Shown: positions 43,519-52,158, counted from the first letter of the stretch. The stretch is DNA of 64,000 bases from Larkinella soli (GCF_003703975.1 NZ_QTJY01000002.1:744001-808000); one strand, 5' to 3'. The notes: generated by a model from the letters alone, not told the origin. Numbers and translations are program-made.

Positions 43519-46500
43519 TCAGGATTCGGCGATGTGTTTCGAGAGTTCGTACAGGGCATGTTTCAGCGGCAGAAAGAAATAGGTTTCGGCGAGCGCGTCG
43601 TTCGGGCGCTGTTCGAAGCCCATCCGGGCCAGCATGTAACTGTCGTACAGACGGCCTCCGCGCGTGATGTCCGTACCGACGAGGTACTCCACGTAGCGTT
43701 CCGGCGTCTGGATGTTATACTCGCTCAGAAAGTAGGCGATGTCGCGGTCGAGCAGCGTCAGTTCCAGGAACCGCTGCATGTTATGCAGCACCGAGTGATG
43801 AAACTCCTGGTTCGGGCTGACCTCACCGACCTTCGTCCGGCGGTATTCGAATGCGAACCGCGTCTCTTCCGCGCCGGCTTCCGGCTCGTTGCCCCAGTAG
43901 CAGGTGGTTTCGCGGTTTTCGTAGCGCGCCCGCTCCCCGCCCGCGTTCTCATACAGCACGGCACCGTTGGCGGTAGTCTCCTTCGGATTGTCGGAAAGGA
44001 TCACTTCGAAATCCGGCGGCACCGGCAGCTTCGTGTAGGCTTTGAACAGCATTTTCGTGAAGGTGATCAGCCGCGACCGCGAACCGAGCATGTTCAGGTA
44101 CTGTGACCCCCGGCCCGTGAAGGTCAGGTAGCGCGGCAGCGCCAGCCCGTGCGACTCCAGCAGCTGGACGAGATGGTACACGATGGCGCTGTAGTGCAGA
44201 TACAGTACGATGCGGAGGGCCGGCTTTCCGTCCTGAATCGACTGGGTGAACTTGAAATGCGGATCGTATTTGAACAGAAGGCTGATGATGTCCTCGGCGG
44301 TCAGTTCCGGTTTTTCCAGGAACGTGTCGAAGATGTTGTCCTCCAGCGCCCGGGCCTGGTTGAGGTTCCGGCGGTAGATGAGGTAGTTTTTCACGAAACC
44401 GTTGTCCTTCTTGTGGGAAGGATGCCCCTGGTCGTCGAGGCCACCGCCCCAGATGTCGTAACCGGCAAACCGGAAGGAGGTGTTCATATACCGCCCCTGC
44501 TGCTTCATGAACAGCATGATGTCGGCCGTTCCGCCCCCGATGTCGACGTTGACGGTATCCGCAAATGACTTGACGCCGTTCCGGACCAGGTAGAAATAGG
44601 GCGCGAGCGATTCCGGCACGGGCTGCGACCGGAAGTTGCTGGTTGTGCCGAACACGTTGCGAAACGCCTGCTCCCACTCCTGCACCAGGTTGTCCTGCGT
44701 CAGGGGGCGCATGCTGGACGGAGCCAGCCACACTATGCTGGTTTGCTGGATATTGCCTTGATTCAGAATGACTTTGTTCCGAATGAGCAGCAACAGCGTC
44801 TCGAAGAAGGCCCGGACGCGCGGCCGGTTGAGGGTGTCGGTCGGCTGGTTTTCAAAGAGCCACTTCAGGTTCGTGATGTAATGGTTGACGCCCGTGCTGC
44901 CCTGCTCCAGGTCGATGTTGAAGCCGAGGTTCACCTTGGAGAACAGGTTGTTGTTGCTGTCGGTGAACCCGCTTTTCTCATACACCGTCGTGCGGAGCGG
45001 AAACGCGAACGGCGAGCCGAACTCCCGGCCGATAACGGCCGGAACGAACTCCCGCCGGATCAGCGCATCCATCGGAATCAGGCCGCCGTAGCTGGCTGGC
45101 AGCCGGTATTTATCGTACATCGTAGTGGCCTCGTAGCCTTCATACGGCTTGTTGAGCGTCACCATCTGCAGCTCGTCCTTATCGAGGTTGGTAACCGCGT
45201 CGCTGACGGTGAGGGCTTTCGGCTCCACGTCGCCGAGGCTGGCGTCGGTATAGGCGATGTGCGTGTTGGAGGTTCCGAAATCGATGGCGAACGTGAAGTT
45301 CTTGTACCCTTTCTGGTCGATGACGGTAAACTGCGGCAGCACCAGCCCCCGGTAGGGAATCCCGTTGCGTTCCAGCCGGACCTCCATCAGGTCGAAGGCC
45401 TGCGGCACCTGGTAGTAAAAGGAAGACGGCTGGTTATCGACTTTCGGCGAGCGCGATTCGGGTACGGCCACGTTGAGCGGTTTGCCGGCGATGATGTTCG
45501 GCAGTTCGTAGAACCGGAGGGAGTTGGCGGCCCGGAAGCCGTTGACCGGATCGCTGCCGTCGGCCAGCATGACATGATACTGGTTCAGGTGCTGAAGATC
45601 CGGCACCGTCAGCCGGTAGAAGGGAAAGAAGGCCATGCCCGCCCGGAAATCCAGCATCGTCTCGGGCCGCGACAGGTTATACTCCTTCCGGAATACCACA
45701 TACCGGTTGTTGCGGATCGGGATCTGAAGCGTGGCCGTGATGATCTTGTCGGTGCCCCGGTGTTCGGCCGAAAAGGAGAACTGCCGGCGCAGGTCCTCGG
45801 TCCTGAAAAAGTTGAAGTACTCCTTCCGAACCGGCAGCAGAAACTCGCATTCGCCGATGGTGCCGGTAAAAAACCGCTTGTTGTTGATCTTGAACGGTAC
45901 CTGAATCAGGAAGTCCTCCAGAAAATCGTCGGTCGTCACGAACGGATACCGCACGTTGTCGACGCCGGGGAGGTACCGTTCGGCCAGCAGACCGCCTTCG
46001 CTCAGGTTGTTGAGCAACGAGCGCATGATGACCGTCTGCGGGTTCCAGTTGGTGTTTTTGACGTAGCGGCCGGCGATGTCCATGCGGGAGGCCAGGGCCA
46101 GGGGCCGGCGCACGTTGGTCGGTGCCCCGTTGCGGCTTTCCTGGCGGAAATGCTCCACGGTGGGCTGCATCACGAAATCGCTGTTCTCCTCGATGTCGTC
46201 CAGAACGTCGTTCTCCCGCACCTTGTACAGCACCAGCCCGGGCAGCACCTGCAGGGTCGAATTGCTCTCCCCGCCGATCTGGATCGGTTCGAAATTCGCC
46301 AGCGTCGTGTTCGGCTCGACCGGCAGAGCAACCGCGTTATCGAAGAAGGCTTTGTAGAGGAATTCCGTAAAGCCGCCCTTGGGGGCCAGGTAATCGCGGT
46401 ACTGGTCGTAGAGCCGGCGGAGGTAGGTCACGAAAGCCGCGTCGCGGTCATGCAGCGGGATGTATTCGTTCTGGAACAGCGTCCGGCCGGTGGTGCTTTT

Positions 46501-47088
46501 CGGCGGGTCGATGAACTTATTCTGGCGTTCCTGCTCCCAGTTGGGCGAGGTGAACACCAGCGACAGCGGGGAGGTCCCGCCCAGCAGCGCCCCTTTGTAG
46601 TAGACCAGCGTAAACTGCTGAATATTGGCCAGTTCGTTCCGAAAATCCAGTTCCAGCGCCTTGGCCAGAATCTGGTGCGAATGCCGGACGGGCGTGGCGG
46701 TATTGGTTTTCCGGCGCATGGTGTCAAGCCGTTCGCTGCGGTTCCAGACCCGGTAGGTCAGGTCGGCGCTGTTGCCGGCCTGGAACAGCAGTTCGAGCAT
46801 ATCGAGCGCATGAGACACCAGCACGTGGTACAGCGTCAGCTCGCGGGGGATCTGGTTGTTTTTCACCATCCGGAAGGCCGTATCGAACAGATACAGCCGC
46901 GCAAACGGCGACGGAATGGAGGTACCGGCCTTGGAAGCCGTCCCGGCCGCCCCACCGGCCGCTCCCGACAGCGTATCCGGAATGTGTTCGATCCGATTGC
47001 CCGTCAGACCGCTGTGCGAACCGGTCCAGTCCTGGTGGTTCTGCTGGCTGACGTTCGGGTCATTATCAATTCTGAGAATATGAGCCAT
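43519..47088 (-). CDS. 1189-residue protein with actin/Hsp70-type ATPase domain (cluster gene 5)
   Basis: The C-terminal half carries the three landmarks of the ASKHA ATPase fold: phosphate 1 loop AIDFGTSNTHIAYTD (D603, G605), phosphate 2 loop VDIGGGTADIML (D849, G851-G853) and an adenosine-type motif TFTGRGSQYL (G992-S995). Residues 1-590 match no domain I know; they contain a disordered Gly/Ala start, then a large mixed alpha/beta region. The size and layout recall SrfB-like Hsp70-related proteins. No signal peptide or membrane helix, so it is cytoplasmic. It probably polymerises or switches with ATP and works with the tubulin-like protein 51 bp upstream. Chaperone activity is less likely because the substrate-binding domain of DnaK is absent. 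Confidence 0.8.
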   Translation of the reverse strand: MAHILRIDNDPNVSQQNHQDWTGSHSGLTGNRIEHIPDTLSGAAGGAAGTASKAGTSIPSPFARLYLFDTAFRMVKNNQIPRELTLYHVLVSHALDMLELLFQAGNSADLTYRVWNRSERLDTMRRKTNTATPVRHSHQILAKALELDFRNELANIQQFTLVYYKGALLGGTSPLSLVFTSPNWEQERQNKFIDPPKSTTGRTLFQNEYIPLHDRDAAFVTYLRRLYDQYRDYLAPKGGFTEFLYKAFFDNAVALPVEPNTTLANFEPIQIGGESNSTLQVLPGLVLYKVRENDVLDDIEENSDFVMQPTVEHFRQESRNGAPTNVRRPLALASRMDIAGRYVKNTNWNPQTVIMRSLLNNLSEGGLLAERYLPGVDNVRYPFVTTDDFLEDFLIQVPFKINNKRFFTGTIGECEFLLPVRKEYFNFFRTEDLRRQFSFSAEHRGTDKIITATLQIPIRNNRYVVFRKEYNLSRPETMLDFRAGMAFFPFYRLTVPDLQHLNQYHVMLADGSDPVNGFRAANSLRFYELPNIIAGKPLNVAVPESRSPKVDNQPSSFYYQVPQAFDLMEVRLERNGIPYRGLVLPQFTVIDQKGYKNFTFAIDFGTSNTHIAYTDASLGDVEPKALTVSDAVTNLDKDELQMVTLNKPYEGYEATTMYDKYRLPASYGGLIPMDALIRREFVPAVIGREFGSPFAFPLRTTVYEKSGFTDSNNNLFSKVNLGFNIDLEQGSTGVNHYITNLKWLFENQPTDTLNRPRVRAFFETLLLLIRNKVILNQGNIQQTSIVWLAPSSMRPLTQDNLVQEWEQAFRNVFGTTSNFRSQPVPESLAPYFYLVRNGVKSFADTVNVDIGGGTADIMLFMKQQGRYMNTSFRFAGYDIWGGGLDDQGHPSHKKDNGFVKNYLIYRRNLNQARALEDNIFDTFLEKPELTAEDIISLLFKYDPHFKFTQSIQDGKPALRIVLYLHYSAIVYHLVQLLESHGLALPRYLTFTGRGSQYLNMLGSRSRLITFTKMLFKAYTKLPVPPDFEVILSDNPKETTANGAVLYENAGGERARYENRETTCYWGNEPEAGAEETRFAFEYRRTKVGEVSPNQEFHHSVLHNMQRFLELTLLDRDIAYFLSEYNIQTPERYVEYLVGTDITRGGRLYDSYMLARMGFEQRPNDALAETYFFLPLKHALYELSKHIAES

Positions 47089-47139
47089 GTGGTTATTAAT
47101 CAGGTTGGGAAACAGTGAAACGAGACGGGTTCAGTCTCT

Positions 47140-48633
47140 TCACACCGCATCGGATAATTGGCGATTTAAGGGTCCGAGCTTCTCGCGGCAGCGTTCGGCC
47201 ATCTCGATCAGCAGCTGCATGAACCGCATTTCAGGCTGCGGGAAAGCGGCCTGAAGGTTGTTCTCGATCTTCCCGGCCTGGTCGCGCAGAAACTTCTCGC
47301 TGATGCCCTTGTCGAAGAAGCCGGTTTCGATGGGCTTCGAGCGGACGATGGTATTGAAGTCGTTCGGAAGATCGAACGGGTGGAAACCCCGGTCGTTCTG
47401 GGCCATCTCATGCAGCCAGCTTTTGAAGTGGTGGTTCATGAAATTCTCCAGCGACGTATAGAACGTGTTGGTTCGGAGGTCCTGCGACAGTTTAAGGTTC
47501 TTGGCAAACGCTTCTCCGAGGTTCGCCGGCACGAAGTCGGTGAAGAACTTGGTCGCGTAGACGAACCGGATGAGCGGTTCCAGCAGGTTGTTGTAGGTCT
47601 GGTCGTAGAAGTGCGGCAGGTCCAGCACCCGGTCGTTGCGTTTCAGGCCGTATTCGTAATACCGCTTGGCCTCGCTGAACTCCCCGTCGGGTTTGTTGGC
47701 GAAGTCCAGAATGGCCGCTGCCGCCAGCATCTCGACGATGTGGGCGTTGTTGGTCTGACGCGAGCCGCCCTCCACGTTGGGATACAGCTTGCTGCCGGGC
47801 CGGTCGCCGATGTAATACAGCGCGTCGAGGTTGACCTGGGTCTGGTAGTAGGAAAGGGCGGCTTTGGTTTTCGACAGAAAGCGGTTCTGGTCGATGGCGC
47901 TTTCGGAGTTCTCCTCCAGGGCGAAATACGGCATGACCGTCACCGCGCCTTTTTTGGCGTTCCGGATCTGAATCTTCTGGCTTGGGTGCTGCAGGAGCTT
48001 CACCAGTTGTGGGAACCCCGCCGAGCCCGTACCGCCGAAAATCGAGCTGATGACGAAGATGCGGTCGGTCTGGTCGTTGAAGGCCCCGGTGAAGTATTTG
48101 TAGACGGCCGAGTCCTCCAGCGCGTTGAACACCACGCTGCCGATGTTGGGATTCCCCTTGAACCCGACGGACAGGTTCAGTTTCAGTTCGGCGCTGGTGG
48201 GCCGGGCCGAGTTGTCATAGAGCAGCTTAAGCAGTTCACGATCGATGTCGTCCATGCTGCTGACGCTCAGAAATTCCTCGAAGGTGCCTTCGTGTTCGGT
48301 CAGTTTGGGCAGCACCGAATCACCAATTTTCTCCTGCGCGTTTTCGGCCTGGAGCGTCCCCAGCGGCTGAACGGGCGTACCGAAAAAGGTCCGGCGTTCG
48401 GTCTGGCTCCCCTGGCTGGCGGACGTGTCCTTGTAGGCCGTCCGGCGGATGGCGCGGTAGAGTTCGACCAGCCGGAGCGCCCGCTCGGTGTCGCCGTTCT
48501 GCATATCCATGTCGAGCAGAATCGGAATGATGGTCAGGTCGGCCGGGGTGCGGGCGCCGGCCGCCAGCAGCATGGTCAGGGAGCGCAGGACGCGGGCGCC
48601 CGTCCCTCCGATCCCGAAAAGGAAGATTTTCAT
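47140..48633 (-). CDS. Tubulin/FtsZ-like GTPase superfamily protein (cluster gene 4)
   Basis: The 497-residue cytoplasmic protein begins MKIFLFGIGGTGARVLRSL, a Rossmann-type nucleotide loop like the T1 loop of FtsZ. It is followed by ILLDMDMQNGDTERAL (residues 39-52), which resembles the FtsZ NTD T3 region, and by SSIFGGTGSAGFPQL (residues 196-210), matching the tubulin/FtsZ glycine signature (GGTGSG). It is therefore a member of the tubulin-like superfamily, as in the Tubulin_2 group, but distant from FtsZ. Binding of GTP and polymerisation are inferred. It lies directly upstream of the actin-like gene. Confidence 0.8.
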   Translation of the reverse strand: MKIFLFGIGGTGARVLRSLTMLLAAGARTPADLTIIPILLDMDMQNGDTERALRLVELYRAIRRTAYKDTSASQGSQTERRTFFGTPVQPLGTLQAENAQEKIGDSVLPKLTEHEGTFEEFLSVSSMDDIDRELLKLLYDNSARPTSAELKLNLSVGFKGNPNIGSVVFNALEDSAVYKYFTGAFNDQTDRIFVISSIFGGTGSAGFPQLVKLLQHPSQKIQIRNAKKGAVTVMPYFALEENSESAIDQNRFLSKTKAALSYYQTQVNLDALYYIGDRPGSKLYPNVEGGSRQTNNAHIVEMLAAAAILDFANKPDGEFSEAKRYYEYGLKRNDRVLDLPHFYDQTYNNLLEPLIRFVYATKFFTDFVPANLGEAFAKNLKLSQDLRTNTFYTSLENFMNHHFKSWLHEMAQNDRGFHPFDLPNDFNTIVRSKPIETGFFDKGISEKFLRDQAGKIENNLQAAFPQPEMRFMQLLIEMAERCREKLGPLNRQLSDAV

Positions 48634-48691
48634 AATTATAGCGTGGCCTCGATTCGGTAACGTTCCTTATTCCCCGGGTCATCCGATGCGC

Positions 48692-48784
48692 CTTGTCATT
48701 CCGACGCAGGAGGGATCCTGTGCTTCGGCGCTCGAAGTGGTTGGTCATTCAGCCACAAGGTCCCTCCTGCGTCGGGATGACAAA
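48692..48784. repeat. GTCATTCCGACG-family inverted repeat
   Basis: The left arm (48692-48720, CTTGTCATTCCGACGCAGG...) and right arm (48756-48784, ending CGTCGGGATGACAAA) are imperfect reverse complements with a short spacer. Palindromes of this GTCATTCCGACGnAGGAGG type are widespread in Bacteroidota genomes. Here it separates two genes of one cluster, so it may attenuate or process the transcript before the tubulin-like gene. Confidence 0.8.
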
Positions 48785-48834
48785 ATGGTGCCGGGCGAGC
48801 CCGGGGAACGGAAGAACGTCTCCCTGCGCTGGCC

Positions 48835-49209
48835 TTAAAAGGGTGTTCGTTTGGCAAAAATGGAAAACCGCTTCAATACTAACGAGAATATGAAGAAGTA
48901 GATAAGCGCGTATAATAAGTTTATCCCGCCGAAGCCCTGCATATAGCTGTCGGTTTCCTCCGCGCCGGTTGCCCCGAGGGCATAGTAGAGCGCGTAGGCA
49001 TACCCGAAGATCCCGGCCACGACCAGCACAATGATCCAGTGGGGGGTGCGGTAGAAAACCGACCGCCATCGACCCAGAAGCAGGTAGAACAGTGCGGCAA
49101 GGCCCAGGGAAACAAACAGGGTAATCACACCGACGGGGGTGAAGATTTCATCGGCGTAGATGGGATCGTTATTCTGGCCCAGCCAGAGTTCATAGAGGGC
49201 TACAAACAT
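48835..49209 (-). CDS. Three-TM membrane protein (cluster gene 3)
   Basis: The 124 residues form three membrane helices (about 25-46, 57-79, 96-114) with a short N-terminus and a basic C-terminal KRFSIFAKR. No known domain. It starts 8 bp after the lipoprotein gene, probably translated from the same mRNA, and may form the inner-membrane base of the cluster's complex. Confidence 0.7.
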   Translation of the reverse strand: MFVALYELWLGQNNDPIYADEIFTPVGVITLFVSLGLAALFYLLLGRWRSVFYRTPHWIIVLVVAGIFGYAYALYYALGATGAEETDSYMQGFGGINLLYALIYFFIFSLVLKRFSIFAKRTPF

Positions 49210-49217
49210 GGAACTCC

Positions 49218-50492
49218 TTATTTTACGAGTTTAAAATTCAGGACGAGAAAATCGTTGGTGGAAGACTGGTAAGCCTCCTTGACGCCGTTCATCAGATGCT
49301 GGAGAGCAAAGGTTTTGTTCTGGCGTTCGGCCGGGATGCGGTCGTCCATCGTCGTCCATTCCTTTTCGTACCAGTTGTCGAACCGGACCGGCAGCCGGGC
49401 CGTAACGGCGGCTTCGCCGGCGAACATATTGTCGACCCGGAAGGTGAGCACGTGCGTCGACTGGTTCAGCAGGCGTTCTTCCCGTTCGCTCAGGCGTTTT
49501 TCCGTCGGCACGTTTTCCTTTTTCTGCACACTGAGCAGTTTGACGGCCGCATCTTTCGAGCTGATCGCCAGGTTCTTTTTCAGGAAATCTTCCGCCTGGG
49601 CGTAGGTAGGCAAACCGCTCAGATCCAGACCGAGCGCGAACTCGGCCGGCTTACCCGGACGGGCCTCCAGTTCGGTGATGTTATTGTTTTTAGCCCGCCA
49701 TTCGCCCTTTTTGTTCAGGGAGAAAAACAGCTCATATCGATTCAGGGCGGTGCTGTTACTGAAATCCAGAATTTTGGCCGGACGGGTGGTCAGCATATCC
49801 TGAAGTTTTCGATTGAAATCCACCAGCAGCTCCTGCCTGCCGATGGCCCAGAGATAAAACGGCCGCGACTCGCCGGATAGCGCGGTTCTGGTGTTCCGGT
49901 AGTCGTAATACGTACCGTTGAACTGCGACCGGAAAGCATATACGGTGGCGCTGATGCCCTGACGTTTGAGCCGGCTGAACTCGTCGTAAATATTGTTTTT
50001 CAGCACGCTGGACGCATCGGTCCGGTTGATTTCCCGGTTTTTCCGGATTTCCTCGTCGGGGAAGGACAGGATGCAGTCGGACACCAGGAGGGCGATGTTG
50101 TTGCCGGCGGCCTGTTTGCCCACCCGGTCGAAGATGGTATGGAGCTTGGAGCTGCGTTCGGTAGCCAGGGGGGTCGTGGCTAGGTCCGTGACGAAATCGG
50201 CCGGCGTGCCTTCATACCGTTTGGCCTGCTCGGCGATGGTCCAGATCGTGACGGGCCGGATGGTATTGGCTTTTGTAATGACCTCGGAAACCACGTCCTT
50301 GAACTCCGTCCCTCCGCGCAGGTAGCCGCCCATGCTGGCCGAAGTTTCCATGAAGAAGTGAATCTGGTCGATCCCGGCGGGTTTAGCGGCAGGCGGCTGA
50401 TCCTCAGTTTTACGTTTCGGCCGGCAGCCCTCGGTCATCAGCAGCAGAAGCAGCAGACAGAGGCTGTAGGCCCGGAGAGATAAAAGATTCAT
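49218..50492 (-). CDS. Lipoprotein with von Willebrand A-like domain (cluster gene 2)
   Basis: The 424 residues begin with a lipoprotein signal (SLCLLLLLLMTEGC, lipid Cys23) with no acidic surface-export signal after it, so it probably stays in the periplasm. The domain after it reads IDQIHFFMETSASMGGYL: a vWA-type MIDAS as ETSAS (E49, S51, S53), with Glu in place of the usual first Asp. NIALLVSDCILS further on fits the next beta strand. The C-terminal half is beta-rich and unassigned. vWA domains assemble complexes by metal-dependent binding. It would be the periplasmic arm of the cluster. Confidence 0.72.
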   Translation of the reverse strand: MNLLSLRAYSLCLLLLLLMTEGCRPKRKTEDQPPAAKPAGIDQIHFFMETSASMGGYLRGGTEFKDVVSEVITKANTIRPVTIWTIAEQAKRYEGTPADFVTDLATTPLATERSSKLHTIFDRVGKQAAGNNIALLVSDCILSFPDEEIRKNREINRTDASSVLKNNIYDEFSRLKRQGISATVYAFRSQFNGTYYDYRNTRTALSGESRPFYLWAIGRQELLVDFNRKLQDMLTTRPAKILDFSNSTALNRYELFFSLNKKGEWRAKNNNITELEARPGKPAEFALGLDLSGLPTYAQAEDFLKKNLAISSKDAAVKLLSVQKKENVPTEKRLSEREERLLNQSTHVLTFRVDNMFAGEAAVTARLPVRFDNWYEKEWTTMDDRIPAERQNKTFALQHLMNGVKEAYQSSTNDFLVLNFKLVK

Positions 50493-50514
50493 TGTGTGTG
50501 AATTACGGATGTTT

Positions 50515-51162
50515 TCATCGCCCCCGCTGCCTGGGCATAAAATAAACGACCAGCATCAGAAGGCCCAACAGAATCGTATAACCGTCGGCCACCTTGTCGG
50601 CCTGATACCCGTCGCAGCTTTTGAGGATGAAACTGGCAAACACTGTACAAACGACGATACCCCAGAAATTCGTGCGTAGCTTGAACCGCGACGCGCCGAT
50701 ACTGAAGTAAATCAGCTCCACGACCAGCAGCACCGCGGCCGCAATGCCCCAGAGTGAGTCGATCAGTTTCGGGTTATGGCCTATCCCGCCCTTGCGGGCC
50801 TCCCCCCCGGCGTTGATCAGCAGCAGCAGGGCGACCCCGCTCAGAAAAACTCCGAACCAGTTCAGGCCGTCCAGCCCCGTCGTCCGGGGCCGTACCGGTT
50901 TCAGGCCCGGGGCCGGCGGTTCGTTCGGCGCCATCGGCCCGTAGGGAATCCCGGCCGGTGATCCGGCCACCGGCAACGCGGATGCGGGTTTCGGCAACAG
51001 CGGAACCGGCAGGCCGATTCCCTGTTTTTCCGGGGCGGCCGCTGCCGATATGGTTTGCCGGTGTATGGCATCGCCCTGGCGGTAGTAATGCATACGACCG
51101 TTTTCGTCCCGAAATAGCCCGCATTCGGTTAGATCATCATAATGGATAACCCCCTCTCGCAT
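50515..51162 (-). CDS. Four-TM membrane protein (cluster gene 1)
   Basis: The 215 residues have a charged N-terminal part (about 1-40, HYDDLTECGLFRDENGRMHYY), a Pro-rich linker (about 45-92) and four membrane helices (about 100-117, 134-155, 166-181, 194-209). The N-terminal piece vaguely recalls GYF-2-like domains fused to membrane parts but this is not claimed. It is the first gene of the minus-strand cluster, divergent from rsmA over about 120 bp. Confidence 0.68.
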   Translation of the reverse strand: MREGVIHYDDLTECGLFRDENGRMHYYRQGDAIHRQTISAAAAPEKQGIGLPVPLLPKPASALPVAGSPAGIPYGPMAPNEPPAPGLKPVRPRTTGLDGLNWFGVFLSGVALLLLINAGGEARKGGIGHNPKLIDSLWGIAAAVLLVVELIYFSIGASRFKLRTNFWGIVVCTVFASFILKSCDGYQADKVADGYTILLGLLMLVVYFMPRQRGR

Positions 51163-51256
51163 GAATAAATGACGTAAGACCGGATAGCCGGTAAAACTAA
51201 GTAAATCCCGGAGGATTTGCCATCAATTTTATGCCGTTCTATAAAGCGGGGCGTTG

Positions 51257-51264
51257 TACCTTTG
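51257..51264 (+). promoter_or_regulatory. Candidate -7 box of rsmA
   Basis: TACCTTTG fits TAnnTTTG and lies 21 bp before the rsmA ATG, predicting a leader of about 15 nt, the same spacing as at pheT. No certain -33 element is seen. Confidence 0.4.
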
Positions 51265-51285
51265 TAATTCAAAATCCGCTTCGCT

Positions 51286-52158
51286 ATGCCCGCTCGTTCG
51301 CAAGGACCCAAATCAAGGAAAAATTCGTCGTCCTCGCCGGGCAGGGTCCATCCAGACCGGGTCCATCCAGACCGGGTCCATCCAGACCGGGTCCGGGCCA
51401 AGAAGCACCTCGGGCAGCATTTTCTGAAAGACCTCGGCATCGCCCGGCGCATCGCCGGCCTGCTGTCGGGCCACGGTGGTTACAAAACCGTGCTGGAAAT
51501 CGGGCCGGGCATGGGCGTCCTGACCCAGTTTCTGCTCCCGGACGAACGTTTTGTTACGCACGTCATCGAAATCGACAGAGAATCGGTCCGGTATTTGAAC
51601 GAACATTTTCCGGAGCTGAAGGGCCGCATTCTGGAGGATGATTTCCTGAAAAAAGACCTCGCGGCCCTGTTTCAGGAACCCGTTGCCGTGATCGGCAATT
51701 TTCCTTATAATATATCGTCGCAGATCTTCTTTAAAGTGCTGGAACACCGTCGGCAGGTGCCTGAAGTGGTGTGTATGCTCCAGCGCGAAGTGGCGCAGCG
51801 GATCGCGTCGCCCCCGGGCAACAAGGATTACGGCATTCTGAGCGTGCTGCTGCAGGCCTTTTACGACATCCGCTACGAATTTTCGGTCGATGCGGGTGTA
51901 TTTCTGCCCCCGCCAAAGGTCCAGTCGGGAGTGATCAGCCTGCGCCGGAATGGGGTCGAAAACCTACCCTGCAACGAAAAACACTTTTTTCAGGTGGTGA
52001 AGCAGGGGTTTAACAACCGGAGAAAGACGCTCCGGAACGCGCTGAAGCCACTGGGCATTCCCGAGTCGCTGCAGACCAACCCGCTGCTCGACAAACGGGC
52101 CGAGCAACTGGGTGTCGACGACTTCGTACAACTGACCCTGCTCATGAAGAACGGATGA
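51286..52158 (+). CDS. rsmA: 16S rRNA (adenine1518/1519-N6)-dimethyltransferase RsmA
   Basis: RsmA (KsgA) dimethylates two adenines at the 3' end of 16S rRNA during 30S maturation. The 290-residue protein has the conserved entry RAKKHLGQHFLKD, the SAM site EIGPGMGVLTQFL and the catalytic NFPYNISSQIFFK segment, and C-terminal PPPKVQSGVISL. About 36 extra residues precede the enzyme and contain three copies of VHPDR from a DNA minisatellite. It starts the plus-strand run rsmA-mgtE-dtd. Confidence 0.96.
   Translation: MPARSQGPKSRKNSSSSPGRVHPDRVHPDRVHPDRVRAKKHLGQHFLKDLGIARRIAGLLSGHGGYKTVLEIGPGMGVLTQFLLPDERFVTHVIEIDRESVRYLNEHFPELKGRILEDDFLKKDLAALFQEPVAVIGNFPYNISSQIFFKVLEHRRQVPEVVCMLQREVAQRIASPPGNKDYGILSVLLQAFYDIRYEFSVDAGVFLPPPKVQSGVISLRRNGVENLPCNEKHFFQVVKQGFNNRRKTLRNALKPLGIPESLQTNPLLDKRAEQLGVDDFVQLTLLMKNG
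51346..51390 (+). repeat. Three perfect 15-bp tandem repeats in rsmA
   Basis: Three identical units of GTCCATCCAGACCGG, in frame, encode repeats of VHPDR (or the shifted HPDRV) in the N-terminal extension of RsmA. As each unit is five codons, gain or loss of copies would keep the frame. Confidence 0.9.

Noticed and set aside
44743-47118. A 791-residue open frame on the plus strand
   Set aside because: Antisense of the actin-like gene; its translation has no signal, domain or composition typical of a protein.
51346-51390. CRISPR-like tandem repeat
   Set aside because: Units of 15 bp are contiguous with no spacers and lie in the rsmA coding frame.
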